In this document: piece by piece, positions 52,401 to 61,361 of the stretch | How the letters are laid out: every line of letters starts with the position of its first letter | Position numbering within the stretch: the stretch's first letter is position 1 | NCBI RefSeq assembly: GCF_020884795.1 | Contig: NZ_BBZF01000015.1 | Location: 1-64,000, forward strand | Reading direction: 5' to 3' | Source: Micromonospora okii | GTDB lineage: Bacteria > Actinomycetota > Actinomycetes > Mycobacteriales > Micromonosporaceae | DNA: 64,000 bases | Translations under genes and position numbers: made by a program | The notes under the pieces: model-generated | The model's database searches: none | Seen by the model: only the letters and a program-made list of their open reading frames with translations | Told to the model about the DNA's origin: nothing

Positions 52401-53316
52401 GAGCACCTGGCGGTTCCCCGGCCCGACCGCGCGCACGGAGTACGTGGGCGAGGGTGACCACCAGTGGCTGCGGTACATCGTGCAGGTCGGCACGACCGAG
52501 TCGGGCGCGCAGGAGCAGTTCTGGTGGACCTCGGAGGACTACTTCCGGGCGGGCACCCCCAGCCGGAACGAGTCGTGGTTCGCCGCGCCGCTCCGGGTCG
52601 GGGCGCTCGAGGTCACGTCTCCGGTGGTGCGGGCCAACACCTGCGGGTTCTGCCGGGACGGCGACATCTTCCTCGCCGGGCAGTACTGGGTGGACGGCAA
52701 CGCCGGGCACAGCATGCCCGCCTCCACCGCCAACAGCACCTGGAAGCTGACCCGCAACGGCGTGGTGATCCCACCGCTGGCCTCGTCCCCGCGCCGCTTC
52801 CAGCTTCCGGCGGGGTCGGGCGTCTACCGCCTGGAGACCACGGACACCGGCTACGGGCTCACCTCGGTCCGGACCCTCGCCCCCCGGGTGGACTCGGTCT
52901 ACACCTTCCGCTCGGAGACCCCGGCGAAGGGCGCCCCGGCCGGGTACGCCTGCCCGTCCGGCACCGGGCCGTGCGCCTTCCAGCCGGTGCTTCAGCTCGA
53001 CTACGACCTGGGTCTGGACCTGAACAACAAGGCCAAGGCCGGCTGGGCGCACAAGTTCACGATCACGGCGGCTGCGCACGGGTCCACCCCCGGCAAGCCG
53101 AAGGCGAAGGGGATGTCCGTCTCGACGTCGACCGACGGCGGCGCCACCTGGCACCGCGCGTTGGTGGTGCCGAACGGCGGCGGGCGGTTCAACGTCTACA
53201 CCCTTCACCCGAAGTTGTCCCGCACCGACGGCTTCGTCTGGCTGAAGGTCAACGCCTGGGACGCGAACGGCAACCGCACCGAGCAGACCGTCCAGCGGGC
53301 GTACGGCCTGCGGTAG
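49426..53316 (+). CDS. large secreted subtilisin-like serine protease (S8)
   Basis: 1296 residues. Signal peptide about 1-30 (ending VLA-APA); propeptide region about 50-225; S8 domain about 226-535 with the triad Asp250 (VAVIDTGID), His282 (HGHGTHVAS) and Ser457 (GTSMATPHVAG); a PA-like segment about 825-940; further beta domains to the C-terminus. ATG 49426 was chosen because AAGGAGG lies 6 nt upstream; ATG 49420 is in frame but touches the Shine-Dalgarno. A secreted nutrient-scavenging protease is the likely role. A GC-rich terminator follows. Confidence 0.93.
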   Translation: MFAARLTRALAAAATGTALVLSATQPVLAAPATPDGPPPPNTPSAPQPEPGEIGTHRVPLLTGDTVTVTTGRDGRSTYSVDTADDPTRSATFTVTGSDDDLFVIPSDAEPYVTSGLLERDLFNVRELVRQGITDAAKSVPVIVTFQGDPAPKTLARQADALPASANERTLASIDGAALSVSTADARQFWDSLAPATTNGTARAALSKGVKKVWLDRKFKVNLAQSVPQVGAPAAWAAGVTGTGVKVAVIDTGIDPAHPDLSGNIAGIANFTPEADGVDYHGHGTHVASTVAGSGAASGGRHKGVAPGAQVLSAKALDRSGSGQDSWIIASMEWATAQGADVVNMSLSAPNTTDGTDPMSQAVDSLTASTGALFVVAAGNNYGDLAIGSPSAASSALTVGAVDKADALAPYSNRGPRYGDAAVKPEITAPGTDIVAARAAGSPWPAVEGQYTRVSGTSMATPHVAGAAALLAQANPDWTATQLKDALVTSTKAGAYAWWQGGTGRLDVPRALQQRVYGTATVNVGRIAGASAPIERKVTYTNSGAAPVTLGLALDVKAFDGKPMPAGSAALSATSVVVPAKGTAQVTLTVDPKAVPTGGYGGMLLAKTADGSVSVRTGVSWYKETATQPVTVRLIDSKGDAPRPQTVGAIRIDNPVDNDPMTRPAYYEQSRDGVVTMQLPVGVYDIQVALMEHEEDVKRATLMTETEVRVDGPTTVTLDARKAVNVRPPTAEPTDMPSVTFGTLRGLADNSVLPFSVLIGGSQYEGYATPTKPVKYGFLEFQNQWTLAESLVDLRLRGGGRLAPDYDLLSASSHLNGKKRSLPVAFAGSGSPKELAAAGVKGKAALIRIQIPADMEWPWRHAHAQNEARAARDAAAAAGAATALIYVDVAGAPALLGSLVPSTDTMLALTLSRAEGESLRKGGKKTTVTLDGNPGPSYVYHLRRDHNGVPKTPERPVNPKAMVKLNTSYHADKPHMIDSIWGSLGPRDPWSAQSTWRFPGPTARTEYVGEGDHQWLRYIVQVGTTESGAQEQFWWTSEDYFRAGTPSRNESWFAAPLRVGALEVTSPVVRANTCGFCRDGDIFLAGQYWVDGNAGHSMPASTANSTWKLTRNGVVIPPLASSPRRFQLPAGSGVYRLETTDTGYGLTSVRTLAPRVDSVYTFRSETPAKGAPAGYACPSGTGPCAFQPVLQLDYDLGLDLNNKAKAGWAHKFTITAAAHGSTPGKPKAKGMSVSTSTDGGATWHRALVVPNGGGRFNVYTLHPKLSRTDGFVWLKVNAWDANGNRTEQTVQRAYGLR

Positions 53317-53328
53317 GTAGCTCATGAC

Positions 53329-53361
53329 GTGGGGCGCGGCCGAGACCCGGCCGCGCCCCAC
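53329..53361. terminator. bidirectional hairpin between protease and ABC ATPase genes
   Basis: Perfect 14-bp arms GTGGGGCGCGGCCG and CGGCCGCGCCCCAC with loop AGACC, between convergent genes. Confidence 0.8.
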
Positions 53362-53369
53362 CGTCGTTC

Positions 53370-54575
53370 TCAGTCCGCGAGCGCGCCGGACGACCGGCCC
53401 TCGTGGAGGGTCAGGTTCCGCCCCGTGGACGGGTCGAACAGGTGGATCTTCTCCAGGTTGAACCAGACCCGGCGGTCCTCCCCCTCCCGTACGGCGGACT
53501 CGGCCGACAGGCGGGTGACGAGGCTCGCGCCGCCGCCGCTGAAGTCGGCCCCCGCGTCGGCGGCCAGCTCCTCCAGCTCGGCGGCGCTGGCGCGCTCCCC
53601 CTCCACCGTGAAGTAGACGTACTTGTCGGAGCCCATCGACTCGACGATGTCCACCGGCGCGGAGAACTCCAGGCCCCGGCGGCGGGTCTCGTCGTCGACC
53701 AGCTCGGCGTCCTCGAAGTGCTCGGGGCGGATGCCGAGGATCAGCTCGCGGGGCGCGTCGTTGGCGGTCAGCTCGCGACGGATGCGCTCGCCGATCGGCA
53801 CGTCGCCGATCGCGGTGCGCAACTTGCCGTCGTCGACGGCGGCGTGCAGGAAGTTCATCGACGGCGAGCCGATGAAGCCGGCCACGAAGAGGTTGCGCGG
53901 GTGCTCGTACAGCTCCTGGGGCGGGCCGACCTGCTGGATCGCGCCCCCGCGCATGATCACCACGCGGTCGCCGAGGGTCATCGCCTCGGTCTGGTCGTGT
54001 GTGACGTAGACCGTGGTGGTGCCGAGCTGCTTCTGGAGCCGGGACACCACCGTGCGCATCTGCACCCGCAGCTTCGCGTCGAGGTTGGACAGCGGCTCGT
54101 CCATGAGGAACGCCTTGGGCTGGCGGACGATCGCCCGGCCCATCGCCACCCGCTGCCGCTGGCCGCCGGAGAGGTTGGCCGGCCTGCGGTCCAGCAGCGG
54201 GGTCAGCTCCAGCACCTTCGCCGCCTCCTCGACCTTGGAGTTGATCGTCTCCTTGTCGAGCTTGGCCAGCTTCAGCGGGAACGCCATGTTCTCCCGGACG
54301 GTCATGTTCGGGTAGAGCGCGTAGGACTGGAACACCATCGCGATGTCCCGGTCCCGGGGGGCCTTGTCGTTGACCCGCTGCCCGCCGATGCGCAGCTCGC
54401 CGTCGCTGATGTCCTCCAGCCCGGCGATCATGTTGAGGGTGGTGGACTTCCCGCAGCCGGAGGGGCCGACCAGGATGACGAACTCGCCGTCGGCGATCTC
54501 CAGGTCGATGTCCTGCACCGCGACGGTTCCGTCCGGGAACCGCTTGCTCACCTTGTCCAGCACGATGTCAGCCAT
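53370..54575 (-). CDS. sugC: sugar ABC transporter ATPase (SugC/UgpC/MsmK family)
   Basis: A 401-residue ABC ATPase: Walker A GPSGCGKST (38-46), signature LSGGQRQRVAMGRA (about 135-148), Walker B AFLMDEPLSNLDA, switch His in YVTHDQTEAM, and a C-terminal regulatory OB-fold (TOBE) region (about 240-390). This group energises di- and oligosaccharide importers. It is the last gene of the lpqY-sugA-sugB-sugC order, 11 nt after the permease. Confidence 0.88.
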   Translation of the reverse strand: MADIVLDKVSKRFPDGTVAVQDIDLEIADGEFVILVGPSGCGKSTTLNMIAGLEDISDGELRIGGQRVNDKAPRDRDIAMVFQSYALYPNMTVRENMAFPLKLAKLDKETINSKVEEAAKVLELTPLLDRRPANLSGGQRQRVAMGRAIVRQPKAFLMDEPLSNLDAKLRVQMRTVVSRLQKQLGTTTVYVTHDQTEAMTLGDRVVIMRGGAIQQVGPPQELYEHPRNLFVAGFIGSPSMNFLHAAVDDGKLRTAIGDVPIGERIRRELTANDAPRELILGIRPEHFEDAELVDDETRRRGLEFSAPVDIVESMGSDKYVYFTVEGERASAAELEELAADAGADFSGGGASLVTRLSAESAVREGEDRRVWFNLEKIHLFDPSTGRNLTLHEGRSSGALAD

Positions 54576-54586
54576 GACTACACCAC

Positions 54587-55420
54587 CTATCCCTTGACTG
54601 CGCCGGAGGTCAGGCCGGAGACGATGCGGCGCTGGAAGAAGAGCACGAACAGGATGATCGGAACGGTGATCACCACCGCGGCTGCGCAGATCGCCCCGGT
54701 GGGGTCCTCGAACTGCGACTCGCCGGTGAAGAACGACAGCGCCACCGGCACCGTGCGGGCCCGCTCGGTGGAGGTGAGCGTGATGGCGAACAGGAAGTCG
54801 TTCCAGCAGAAGATGAAGACCAGGATCGCCGTGGTGAACAGCCCCGGCGCGGCCAGCGGGGCGATGACCCGCCGGAACGCCTGGCCCTGGGTCGCGCCGT
54901 CCATCTTCGCCGCCTTCTCCAGGTCCCACGGGATCTGCTTGAAGAACGCCGACAGCGTGTAGATCGCCAGCGGCAGGGCGAAGGTGATGTACGGCAGGAT
55001 CAGCCCCGGCCAGGTGTCGAAGAGGCCGAGCTGCCGCTCGATCTCGAACAGCGGCGACACCAGCGACACCTGCGGGAACATCGCGATCAGCAGGGAGACG
55101 CCGACCAGCAGCTTCTTGCCCGGGAAGTCGAGCCGGGAGATCGCGTACGCGGCCATCGCGCCGAGGACCACCGCGATGAGCGTGGCGATCAGGGCGATAC
55201 CGATGGAGTTGACCAGGGCCCGGACGAACTGGTCGGTGGCGAAGATCGTCTTGTAGTTCTCCAGCGTCCACTCCCGGGGCCAGAACCTCCCGTCGGTGAT
55301 CGTGGCCGGGGTCTTGAACGACAGCGAGGCGATCCAGAGCACCGGGACCAGCGCGAAGACGACGACGATGACGTCCAGCAGGCCCCAGCGCAGCTTCGCG
55401 CGCGTGGTGGTTTCGGCCAT
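54587..55420 (-). CDS. sugB: sugar ABC transporter permease (SugB/MalG type)
   Basis: A 277-residue permease with six predicted membrane helices and the EAA loop [20 protein letters not shown], which contacts the ATPase. The MalG-type C-terminus ([15 protein letters not shown]) is present. Adjacent to the MalF-type permease (1-nt gap) and the ATPase, so one transcription unit. Confidence 0.9.
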   Translation of the reverse strand: MAETTTRAKLRWGLLDVIVVVFALVPVLWIASLSFKTPATITDGRFWPREWTLENYKTIFATDQFVRALVNSIGIALIATLIAVVLGAMAAYAISRLDFPGKKLLVGVSLLIAMFPQVSLVSPLFEIERQLGLFDTWPGLILPYITFALPLAIYTLSAFFKQIPWDLEKAAKMDGATQGQAFRRVIAPLAAPGLFTTAILVFIFCWNDFLFAITLTSTERARTVPVALSFFTGESQFEDPTGAICAAAVVITVPIILFVLFFQRRIVSGLTSGAVKG

Positions 55421-55421
55421 G

Positions 55422-56405
55422 TCAGCGCCTCTCCCCCTCGTCGCTGCCCGGGGCAGCGGTGCCGAACAGCTTCACGAAGACGAACGCGATGACCGCGACG
55501 GTGAGGAAGATCAGCACCGACATGGTCGACCCGATGCCGAGGTTGAGGCCCCGGATCAGGTTGTTGTAGGCGAGCATCGACACCGACGAGGTCTCGTTGC
55601 CGCCGGCGGTGAGCACGAAGATGTTGTCGAAGACCCGGAACGCGTCGAGCGTGCGGAACAGCAGAGCGACCAGGATGGCCGGCTTCATCACCGGCAGCAT
55701 CACCTTGGTGAACCGCTGCCACGCGGTCGCGCCGTCGGTGGACGCCGCCTTGAGCAGGTCCTCCGGCACCAGGGCCAGACCGGCCATCAGCAGCAGCGCC
55801 ATGAACGGCGTGGTCTTCCAGATCTCGGCGAGCATGATGATCGCCAGGGAGCTGGCCCGCTCGGTCAGCGGCGCGCCGTCGCTGAAAAGGTTCGCCAGGT
55901 AGCCGGTGCCGGGCGTCCACGCGTACCGCCAGGAGAACGCGGCGACGACCGTGACGATCCCGTACGGGATCAGCGCCGCCGTGCGGACGATGCCCCGGCC
56001 CACCAGGGTCCGGTGCATGATCAGCGCCAGCCCCATGCCGAGCACCAGCTCGACGACCACGGTGACCACCGTGATCAGGGCGGTGACGCCGAACGCCGTC
56101 CACCAGAACCCGTTGGTCAGCACCGTCACGTAGTTCTCCAGCCCGACGAACTTCCGCTCGTCGGGGAAGCGCAGGTCGAACCGCTGCAACGACAGCCAGA
56201 CCGAGTAGATGATCGGGTACGCGGTGACCAGCACCATGACCAGCGCTGCGGGGGCGCAGAGCAGCCAGCCGAGCTTCCGTTCGGCCTTCTTGTTCTCGCT
56301 CAGCGGGGCTTTGGACCGGCGGCCGGAGTGCTGGGCGGGCACGGCCGGCTTCCCGCTCTCCTCGGCCGCGACCCGCGCCCCGGCCGGGGTGGCGTTCACG
56401 CTCAC
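55422..56405 (-). CDS. sugA: sugar ABC transporter permease (SugA/MalF type)
   Basis: A 327-residue permease with an N-terminal cytoplasmic tail of about 45 residues, about six membrane helices and the EAA-type loop [20 protein letters not shown]. It forms the translocation pore with the MalG-type subunit. It lies 55 nt after the binding-protein gene. Confidence 0.9.
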   Translation of the reverse strand: MSVNATPAGARVAAEESGKPAVPAQHSGRRSKAPLSENKKAERKLGWLLCAPAALVMVLVTAYPIIYSVWLSLQRFDLRFPDERKFVGLENYVTVLTNGFWWTAFGVTALITVVTVVVELVLGMGLALIMHRTLVGRGIVRTAALIPYGIVTVVAAFSWRYAWTPGTGYLANLFSDGAPLTERASSLAIIMLAEIWKTTPFMALLLMAGLALVPEDLLKAASTDGATAWQRFTKVMLPVMKPAILVALLFRTLDAFRVFDNIFVLTAGGNETSSVSMLAYNNLIRGLNLGIGSTMSVLIFLTVAVIAFVFVKLFGTAAPGSDEGERR

Positions 56406-56460
56406 TGTGCCTCCTTGGTTCGCGACTGCGGGGCTCGCAGACCCGGCTCACTCCTCACGC

Positions 56461-57741
56461 TCATGGGAGGACCCCCTTCGATTCCAACGCGTCAGCAATC
56501 GCGTCGCGCAGCTCGTCGGCGGTCTGCTCGGGCCGGATGTCCGCAGGCGGCGACAGGATCGCCGACATCACCGTGGAGATGCTCTGATACGCCGGGGTCA
56601 GCGGGCGCGTGGCCGGCTCCTTCAGCTCCTCCAGGATGGTCTCCTTCATCGGGTACGCCTCGTCCATCTCCGGGTCGTCGTAGACCTTCTCGATGGTCGG
56701 CGGCACGCCGTCCTTGACCGCGGAGAACTTCTGGTTCTTGGCGTTGCGCAGGCACCGGGCCGCCTCGAACGACTCCTCCGGGTGCTTCGAGTACGCGCTG
56801 ACGGCCATGTTCGCGCCGCCGATGGTGACCTTGCTCGGGGTGTCCGCGTCGACGCCCGGCACCCGCGCCCACTTGACCTTCTTCGCCAGCTCCGGGTCGG
56901 CCTCCTGCAACGCCGGGTAGACGAAGGGCCAGTTCACCTGGAACGCCCCGTTGCCGGCCTGGAACTCCAGCCGGACCGGGTCCTCGGTGGCGTTGCTGAA
57001 CGACGGCGACGTCACCCCGGCGGTGGCGAGCCGCTTGAGCTGGTCGAGCGCCCGCACCGCGCCCTCGTCCATCACGGCCTGCTTGCCGTCGTCGCTGAGG
57101 ATCTTTCCGCCGGCGCTGGCGGCCAGGGTGTTGTAGAGGACGACCAGGCCCTCGTACTGCGCACCCATGGTGAGGAACTGGTACGGCTTGCCCTGGCCCT
57201 TCAGCTCCTGGGCGGCTGAGATCATGTCGTCCCAGGTCTTCGGCGGCTGCTGCACCAGGTCGGTGCGGTACCACAGGAGCTGGACGTTGGTGTGCTTCGG
57301 CGCGCCGTACAGCTTGCCCTGGTAGCGGGCGGTGTCCAGCGGCCCGGCGAGCGTGCCCTGCTCCACCTCGGCCTTGTCCTGCCCGGTCCACTCCCGGATC
57401 CAGTCCGCGCTGGCGAACTCCTGCGTCCAGGTGACGTCGAGGCCGAGCACGTCCATCCCGGTGTCCTCGGCGGCGAGCCGGCGCACGAGCTGCACCCGCT
57501 GGTCGTCGGCCTGGCGCGGCAGCACCCGGTAGGCGATCTTGTAGCGCCCACCGGCCTCGGCGTTGCAGTCGTCGACGACCTTCTGCATGTTCTGCTCGGG
57601 CGGGTAGTACAGGTTGATGGTGGGCGTACCGCCGTCTCCGCCGGAGCCGCACGCGGCCAGCGGCGCGACCAGCGTGAGCGCGGCGGCGGTCGCCACCGCG
57701 CGGACGGCGGGTCGGCGCCGACGTCGAGCCGGGTCTGTCAT
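56461..57741 (-). CDS. lpqY: trehalose-type solute-binding lipoprotein (LpqY-like)
   Basis: A 426-residue lipoprotein. Twin Arg-rich N-terminus, hydrophobic stretch and lipobox LAAC with Cys31. The mature part resembles mycobacterial LpqY (trehalose-binding) along its whole length, for example DVLGLDVTWTQEFA, QLLWYRTDLV, VNWPFVYPAL and KVTIGGANMAVSAYSKH. Gene order lpqY-sugA-sugB-sugC matches the mycobacterial trehalose recycling system. Substrate by homology only; other disaccharides are possible. Confidence 0.85.
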   Translation of the reverse strand: MTDPARRRRRPAVRAVATAAALTLVAPLAACGSGGDGGTPTINLYYPPEQNMQKVVDDCNAEAGGRYKIAYRVLPRQADDQRVQLVRRLAAEDTGMDVLGLDVTWTQEFASADWIREWTGQDKAEVEQGTLAGPLDTARYQGKLYGAPKHTNVQLLWYRTDLVQQPPKTWDDMISAAQELKGQGKPYQFLTMGAQYEGLVVLYNTLAASAGGKILSDDGKQAVMDEGAVRALDQLKRLATAGVTSPSFSNATEDPVRLEFQAGNGAFQVNWPFVYPALQEADPELAKKVKWARVPGVDADTPSKVTIGGANMAVSAYSKHPEESFEAARCLRNAKNQKFSAVKDGVPPTIEKVYDDPEMDEAYPMKETILEELKEPATRPLTPAYQSISTVMSAILSPPADIRPEQTADELRDAIADALESKGVLP

Positions 57742-58042
57742 CGTCCTCCCCCTCTCTTCGGCGAAGGCCGGGGAGATCGACCCGTGCCCCGGCGCACGGC
57801 GGAACGGCCGGATCCCGGGCGTTTCGTGCGGGGGACACTGCCCGACCCGCCGATCCGCGAAACCTGACGGCAACCGACCCCACACCGAGCCCCCGCAAGC
57901 CCCGGTTTTCGCGCGCACTCTCACCGAGAACGTGCCCGTCGCAGGCCGAATGGCCACGCTTTCCGTGAATGAGCCGAGCCGCCCCGGCGGGTGGGGAAGT
58001 GACCGTTCGGGGCGTTCGGGGCGGCGCGCGTACGCTCGGGCG
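57742..58042. other. divergent intergenic region lpqY / DsbA-like gene
   Basis: 301 nt that should hold the promoters of the transporter operon and of the DsbA-like gene. I see no clear operator palindrome and no gene. Confidence 0.5.
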
Positions 58043-58621
58043 ATGGATGCCACCTTCTTCTTCGATCCGCTCTGCCCGTGGACCTGGCGCACGTCGCGCT
58101 GGCTGGTGGCCGTGGCCGACGCCCGGGGGCTCGCCGTCGAGTGGCGGTCGTTCAGCCTGGCCATCCTCAACGAGGGGAACGTGCCGCCCCAGTTCGCCGG
58201 GGCGATGGCCGCGTCCAACCGGGCGCTGCGGCTGGTGGAGGCGCTGCGCGCCGACGGCCGTGCCGAGGGCGCGGGCCGGTTCTACGCCGAGCTGGGCGCG
58301 CGCACCCACGACGCCGGCAACCCGCTGTCGGGCGAGCTGGTGGAGGCGGCCGTCGAGGCCGCCGGCCTCACCTCGGCCGCGCCGGCCCTCGACGACGAGC
58401 GCTGGGACGAGGCGGTACGCGAGTCGCACGCCCTGGCGTACGCGTCGGCCGGCCCGGACGTCGGCTCGCCGGTGCTGATGGTGCCCGGCGCGGAGCGCGG
58501 CATGCACGGCCCGATCCTGACCGAGGTGCCGGGCACCGACGACGCCCTGACCATCTGGGACTCGCTGCTGCCGCTGCTGCGGCTGCCGGCCTTCCACGAG
58601 ATCAAGCGCGGGCGCCGCTGA
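58043..58621 (+). CDS. DsbA-family protein, Rv2466c-like (mycothiol-linked)
   Basis: A 192-residue thioredoxin-fold protein aligned with the mycothiol-dependent reductase Rv2466c: FFFDPLCPWTWRTSRWLV, FSLAILNEGN, RTHDAGNPL, and the GSPVLMV cis-Pro region. The active site is CPWT (Cys12 to Thr15) in place of CPWC, so only the N-terminal cysteine remains, favouring a monothiol mechanism with mycothiol. ATG 58043 has no strong Shine-Dalgarno. Confidence 0.85.
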   Translation: MDATFFFDPLCPWTWRTSRWLVAVADARGLAVEWRSFSLAILNEGNVPPQFAGAMAASNRALRLVEALRADGRAEGAGRFYAELGARTHDAGNPLSGELVEAAVEAAGLTSAAPALDDERWDEAVRESHALAYASAGPDVGSPVLMVPGAERGMHGPILTEVPGTDDALTIWDSLLPLLRLPAFHEIKRGRR

Positions 58622-58778
58622 CGATCGGGCCATCCCGCGACGGCCCGGCGCGCCCACGGCCCGCGACGGTGCGGCGGCGACCACGGTGCCCGACCGCCGG
58701 GCGGCGACCACGGTGCCCGGCGGCACGTGCGCGGTGACGGGGCGGCGGAGCGGGCGGCCGGACCGGCATGATGGGCGG

Positions 58779-59480
58779 ATGATCGCCCGGTTCAAGGACC
58801 TGTGCATGGACGCCTGTGACGTTCCCCGGCTCGCCGGCTTCTGGGCCGGCGTGCTCGGCGGCCGGGTCGTCGACGTCGGGGGCGGGGACGCCCGGGTGGA
58901 TGTCAGTGGTCGCGCCGACGCCGAGTCGATCTGGGTCAACGGGGTGCCGGAACCGCGCACCGCCAAGACCCGGGTGCACCTGGACCTGCGGCTGGCCGAG
59001 GCGGAGCCGACGGCGCTGCTGGCGGCCGGTGCCCGGCTGATCCGGGAGCCGGACGTGGAGATCGACTGGTGGGTGCTGGCCGACCCGGAGGGCAACCAGT
59101 TCTGCGCCTTTCCCCCTCGGCCGGGGGCCGCGCCCGGCCCCTTCGAGCTGGTGGTGGACAGCGCCGACCCGGCCGCCCAGGCGACCTGGTGGGCGGGCGT
59201 GGTCGGCGGCCGGGTGGAGACGACCGAAGACGGCACGACGGTGCTCCTCGGCGCGGGGGGCTTCCCGTGGCGTCGCTGGGGCTTCGAGGCGGTGGCGGAG
59301 CGCAAGCGGGTCAAGAACCGGGTGCACTGGGACGTCGACCTGGCCGGCCCCGACGCCACCCGGTTGATCGTCGCCGGCGCGGCACTGCTGCGCGAGCCCG
59401 ACGACGACATCTCCTGGTGGGTGCTGGCCGACCCGGAGGGCAACGAGTTCTGCGCCTTCGCGCCGCGTACCGCCGCCTGA
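58779..59480 (+). CDS. two-domain VOC (glyoxalase-like) protein
   Basis: A 233-residue protein with two related VOC halves (about 1-115 and 120-233). Each half ends with the same segment, WWVLADPEGNQFCAFPPR and WWVLADPEGNEFCAFAPR, and starts with LAGFWAGVLGGRV or QATWWAGVVGGRV, so it is an internal duplication. The family includes glyoxalases, dioxygenases and antibiotic-binding proteins; no specific activity can be assigned. The preceding 157 nt contain a direct repeat of CGGCGACCACGGTGCCCG. Confidence 0.88.
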   Translation: MIARFKDLCMDACDVPRLAGFWAGVLGGRVVDVGGGDARVDVSGRADAESIWVNGVPEPRTAKTRVHLDLRLAEAEPTALLAAGARLIREPDVEIDWWVLADPEGNQFCAFPPRPGAAPGPFELVVDSADPAAQATWWAGVVGGRVETTEDGTTVLLGAGGFPWRRWGFEAVAERKRVKNRVHWDVDLAGPDATRLIVAGAALLREPDDDISWWVLADPEGNEFCAFAPRTAA

Positions 59481-59608
59481 GCCGCGCGTACCGCCGACTT
59501 GCGGTACGCCCTCCGGACGACCCCTGCCCGCCCGATCGGTGGGTTGTCGGGCGATTCCCCGCCGCCGCTCCCCCGGTTGGGCATGATCGTTGACGACGAG
59601 GAGGTGCC

Positions 59609-59722
59609 TTGCTCCTGGCGGCCTGCGCGGCGGCCCCGCAGACCGGCTGGACCCCGCTGGCCGGGCCGGTCGAGGTGGGCCTCGCCCTGCGCTGCCCGCC
59701 CGGCGTGCCGACCGGGGTTTGA
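59609..59722 (+). CDS. possible small ORF with lipobox-like start
   Basis: A 37-residue frame from TTG behind GAGGAGG. It begins MLLAACAAAP, resembling the end of a lipoprotein signal, then runs through a Pro/Gly-rich stretch to TGA. It may be a remnant of a lipoprotein gene or chance; the surrounding 59481-59769 has no other candidate. Confidence 0.25.
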   Translation: MLLAACAAAPQTGWTPLAGPVEVGLALRCPPGVPTGV

Positions 59723-59769
59723 CCGACGCCCGCGGTGGGGTACCGCGGACGCCGACGAAGGGAGTGCCG

Positions 59770-60045
59770 ATGTCGGAGCCACATGTCACGCTGAACCCGA
59801 GCGGGCTCGACCCCGTGCAGCAGAAGCTGCGGGGCCCGCTGGAGGACCAGTTGACCTCGGCCCTACAGGCGGCCACCGGGCGCGTCCGGGCCAGCTACGC
59901 GGGCGAGCCGGTCGAGCAGGTCTGCCAACGGTTGCTGGACGAGACGCGCTCCGGGTTGCACCCGGACATCGCCGCCGGCTTCCAGCCGGACATGGACGAG
60001 TTCTGCCGGGTGGCGGTGGCGATCGTCCGGGGCGAAGTCGACTGA
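59770..60045 (+). CDS. small hypothetical protein
   Basis: 91 residues from ATG 59770, behind GAAGGGAG. Mostly helical and acidic, no signal peptide or membrane segment, with a conserved-looking LLDETRSGLHPDIAAGFQPD centre (about 58-77). I do not recognise the family. A hairpin lies 61 nt after its stop. Confidence 0.6.
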   Translation: MSEPHVTLNPSGLDPVQQKLRGPLEDQLTSALQAATGRVRASYAGEPVEQVCQRLLDETRSGLHPDIAAGFQPDMDEFCRVAVAIVRGEVD

Positions 60046-60459
60046 CCGCAGGACCCAGCGCCGGCCCGGGCGCGGGACGCGGACACCGGCCCGGGACGCG
60101 GACATGGGTCAGGACCGGGCCGCAACTTCCCGGCCCTGACCCGCCAGCCGTCCGGCGTGACGGCGGAGGTCCGTCGGGTCGAGCGCGTGGACGCGGCACG
60201 CCGCCCACGCCGGGCTCGACGCGACGAGCCGACCGCCCGCACTCAGCTCCACGGTGCTCCACCACCGGACTCCGGCGCGTTCCCGACCCACCCCGACGGG
60301 CCGCGAACGCCGGCCCAGGTTAGGCCCGTCGCCCAGGTGGAACAAGGCTCCCGGGTGAATCGTGGCGGTGATTGATGTCTACGCCGAGAAGCGGCATGTC
60401 GGTGTGACGCGGCCGGTTCCCCCGGCGCTGTTCCGGCCGGTCGGTCAGCGGGTGCCCGG
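60046..60459. other. 414-nt gene-free region
   Basis: Holds a tandem of GGGACGCGGACA (60073-60104), the hairpin at 60107-60141, and otherwise unremarkable GC-rich sequence. I see no credible gene on either strand. Confidence 0.6.
60107..60141. terminator. hairpin between hypothetical gene and HAD gene
   Basis: Arms GGTCAGGACCGGG and CCCGGCCCTGACC (one mismatch) around a 9-nt loop. It is a likely terminator for the small gene upstream; it lies over 300 nt from the convergent HAD gene. Confidence 0.6.
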
Positions 60460-61170
60460 TCAGAAGTGCCGGAGCAGGTCCGGGAAGGCGGCCAGCCGGA
60501 GCACCCCCGTGTCGGTCGGGTCGAGGTCGTCGTCCTCCAGCACCCAGGTGTTCTCGTTCGGAATGAACACCGCCGACATCCCGGCGGCCCGGGCCGGCAG
60601 GATGTCCGACTTCGGGGAGTTGCCGATCATCCACGCGGCTGCCGGGTCGAAGCGGTGCTCCCCGATCAGCCACCGATAGGTCTCCACGTTCTTCTCCCGC
60701 ACGATGTGCGCCGCCTGGAAGTGGCGCAGCAGCCCGGACGCGTCGAGCTTGCGCTGCTGCTCGTCCCGGTCACCCTTGGTGAGCAGCAGCAGGCGGTGCC
60801 GCCCGGCCAGCGCGTCGAGCGTCTCGGCGACGCCGGGCATCAGCTCGACCCGGTGCTCCACCAGCGCCTCGGCCAGCCCCTCGATCTCCCGGCGCTCGGC
60901 GTCGGTGGTGGGCCGCTCGCGCAGCCGCTCCAGGCACTCGCCGAGGTTGCGCAGGAACGCCTTGCTGCCGTACCCGTGGACGATCGTGTTGGCCCGCTCG
61001 ATGTCGTCGAGGATCGCCCTGATCTCCGCCCGGTCCAGGGTCGGGTGGTCCAGCCAGCCCAGGAAGTCGTCGATCACCCGCTCGAACAGGACGTTGTTCT
61101 CCCACAGCGTGTCGTCGGCGTCGAAGACGAGCACCTCCGCGTCCCGGCCCCGCCCCGTGGCGTCTCCCAT
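60460..61170 (-). CDS. HAD-family hydrolase
   Basis: A 236-residue HAD protein: motif I LVFDADDTLWENN (Asp17/Asp19), motif II LLLLTKGD, motif III Lys in VREKNVETYRW, motif IV MIGNSPKSDILPARAAGM, with an alpha-helical cap between about 25 and 110. ADDTLWEN is typical of a widespread phosphatase group. The substrate is unknown. Single gene. Confidence 0.88.
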   Translation of the reverse strand: MGDATGRGRDAEVLVFDADDTLWENNVLFERVIDDFLGWLDHPTLDRAEIRAILDDIERANTIVHGYGSKAFLRNLGECLERLRERPTTDAERREIEGLAEALVEHRVELMPGVAETLDALAGRHRLLLLTKGDRDEQQRKLDASGLLRHFQAAHIVREKNVETYRWLIGEHRFDPAAAWMIGNSPKSDILPARAAGMSAVFIPNENTWVLEDDDLDPTDTGVLRLAAFPDLLRHF

Positions 61171-61260
61171 CGACTCTCCCCTCCCCCTCGCGACCGGAAA
61201 ACACCGTACTGCGCCCGGCGACGGGCACCGGCGACCGCCCGCTGCCCCGCCAGGATGAGT

Positions 61261-61316
61261 TGATCAAGGAGTTTGTGTCGGGAATCAGCCGAACCGCGAC
61301 GCAAACTCCTTGATCA
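61261..61316. repeat. long intergenic inverted repeat (possible dispersed element)
   Basis: TGATCAAGGAGTTTG at 61261-61275 and its perfect complement at 61302-61316. Arms extend to 20 bp with one mismatch (inner GTCG/CGAC) around a 16-nt loop. It lies between two minus-strand genes, 45 nt after the glucosidase stop. It may terminate that transcript or be one copy of a dispersed palindromic element, which I suspect from its unusually AT-rich sequence. Confidence 0.75.
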
Positions 61317-61361
61317 CCGGGCGGGACGAGTGCGAACGCCCCGGGACAGCGGGACAGGGCG

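Noticed and set aside
59609..59722. Confident lipoprotein gene from the LLAAC motif
   Set aside because: Only 37 codons, no basic N-terminal region, TTG start; listed only as a low-confidence ORF.
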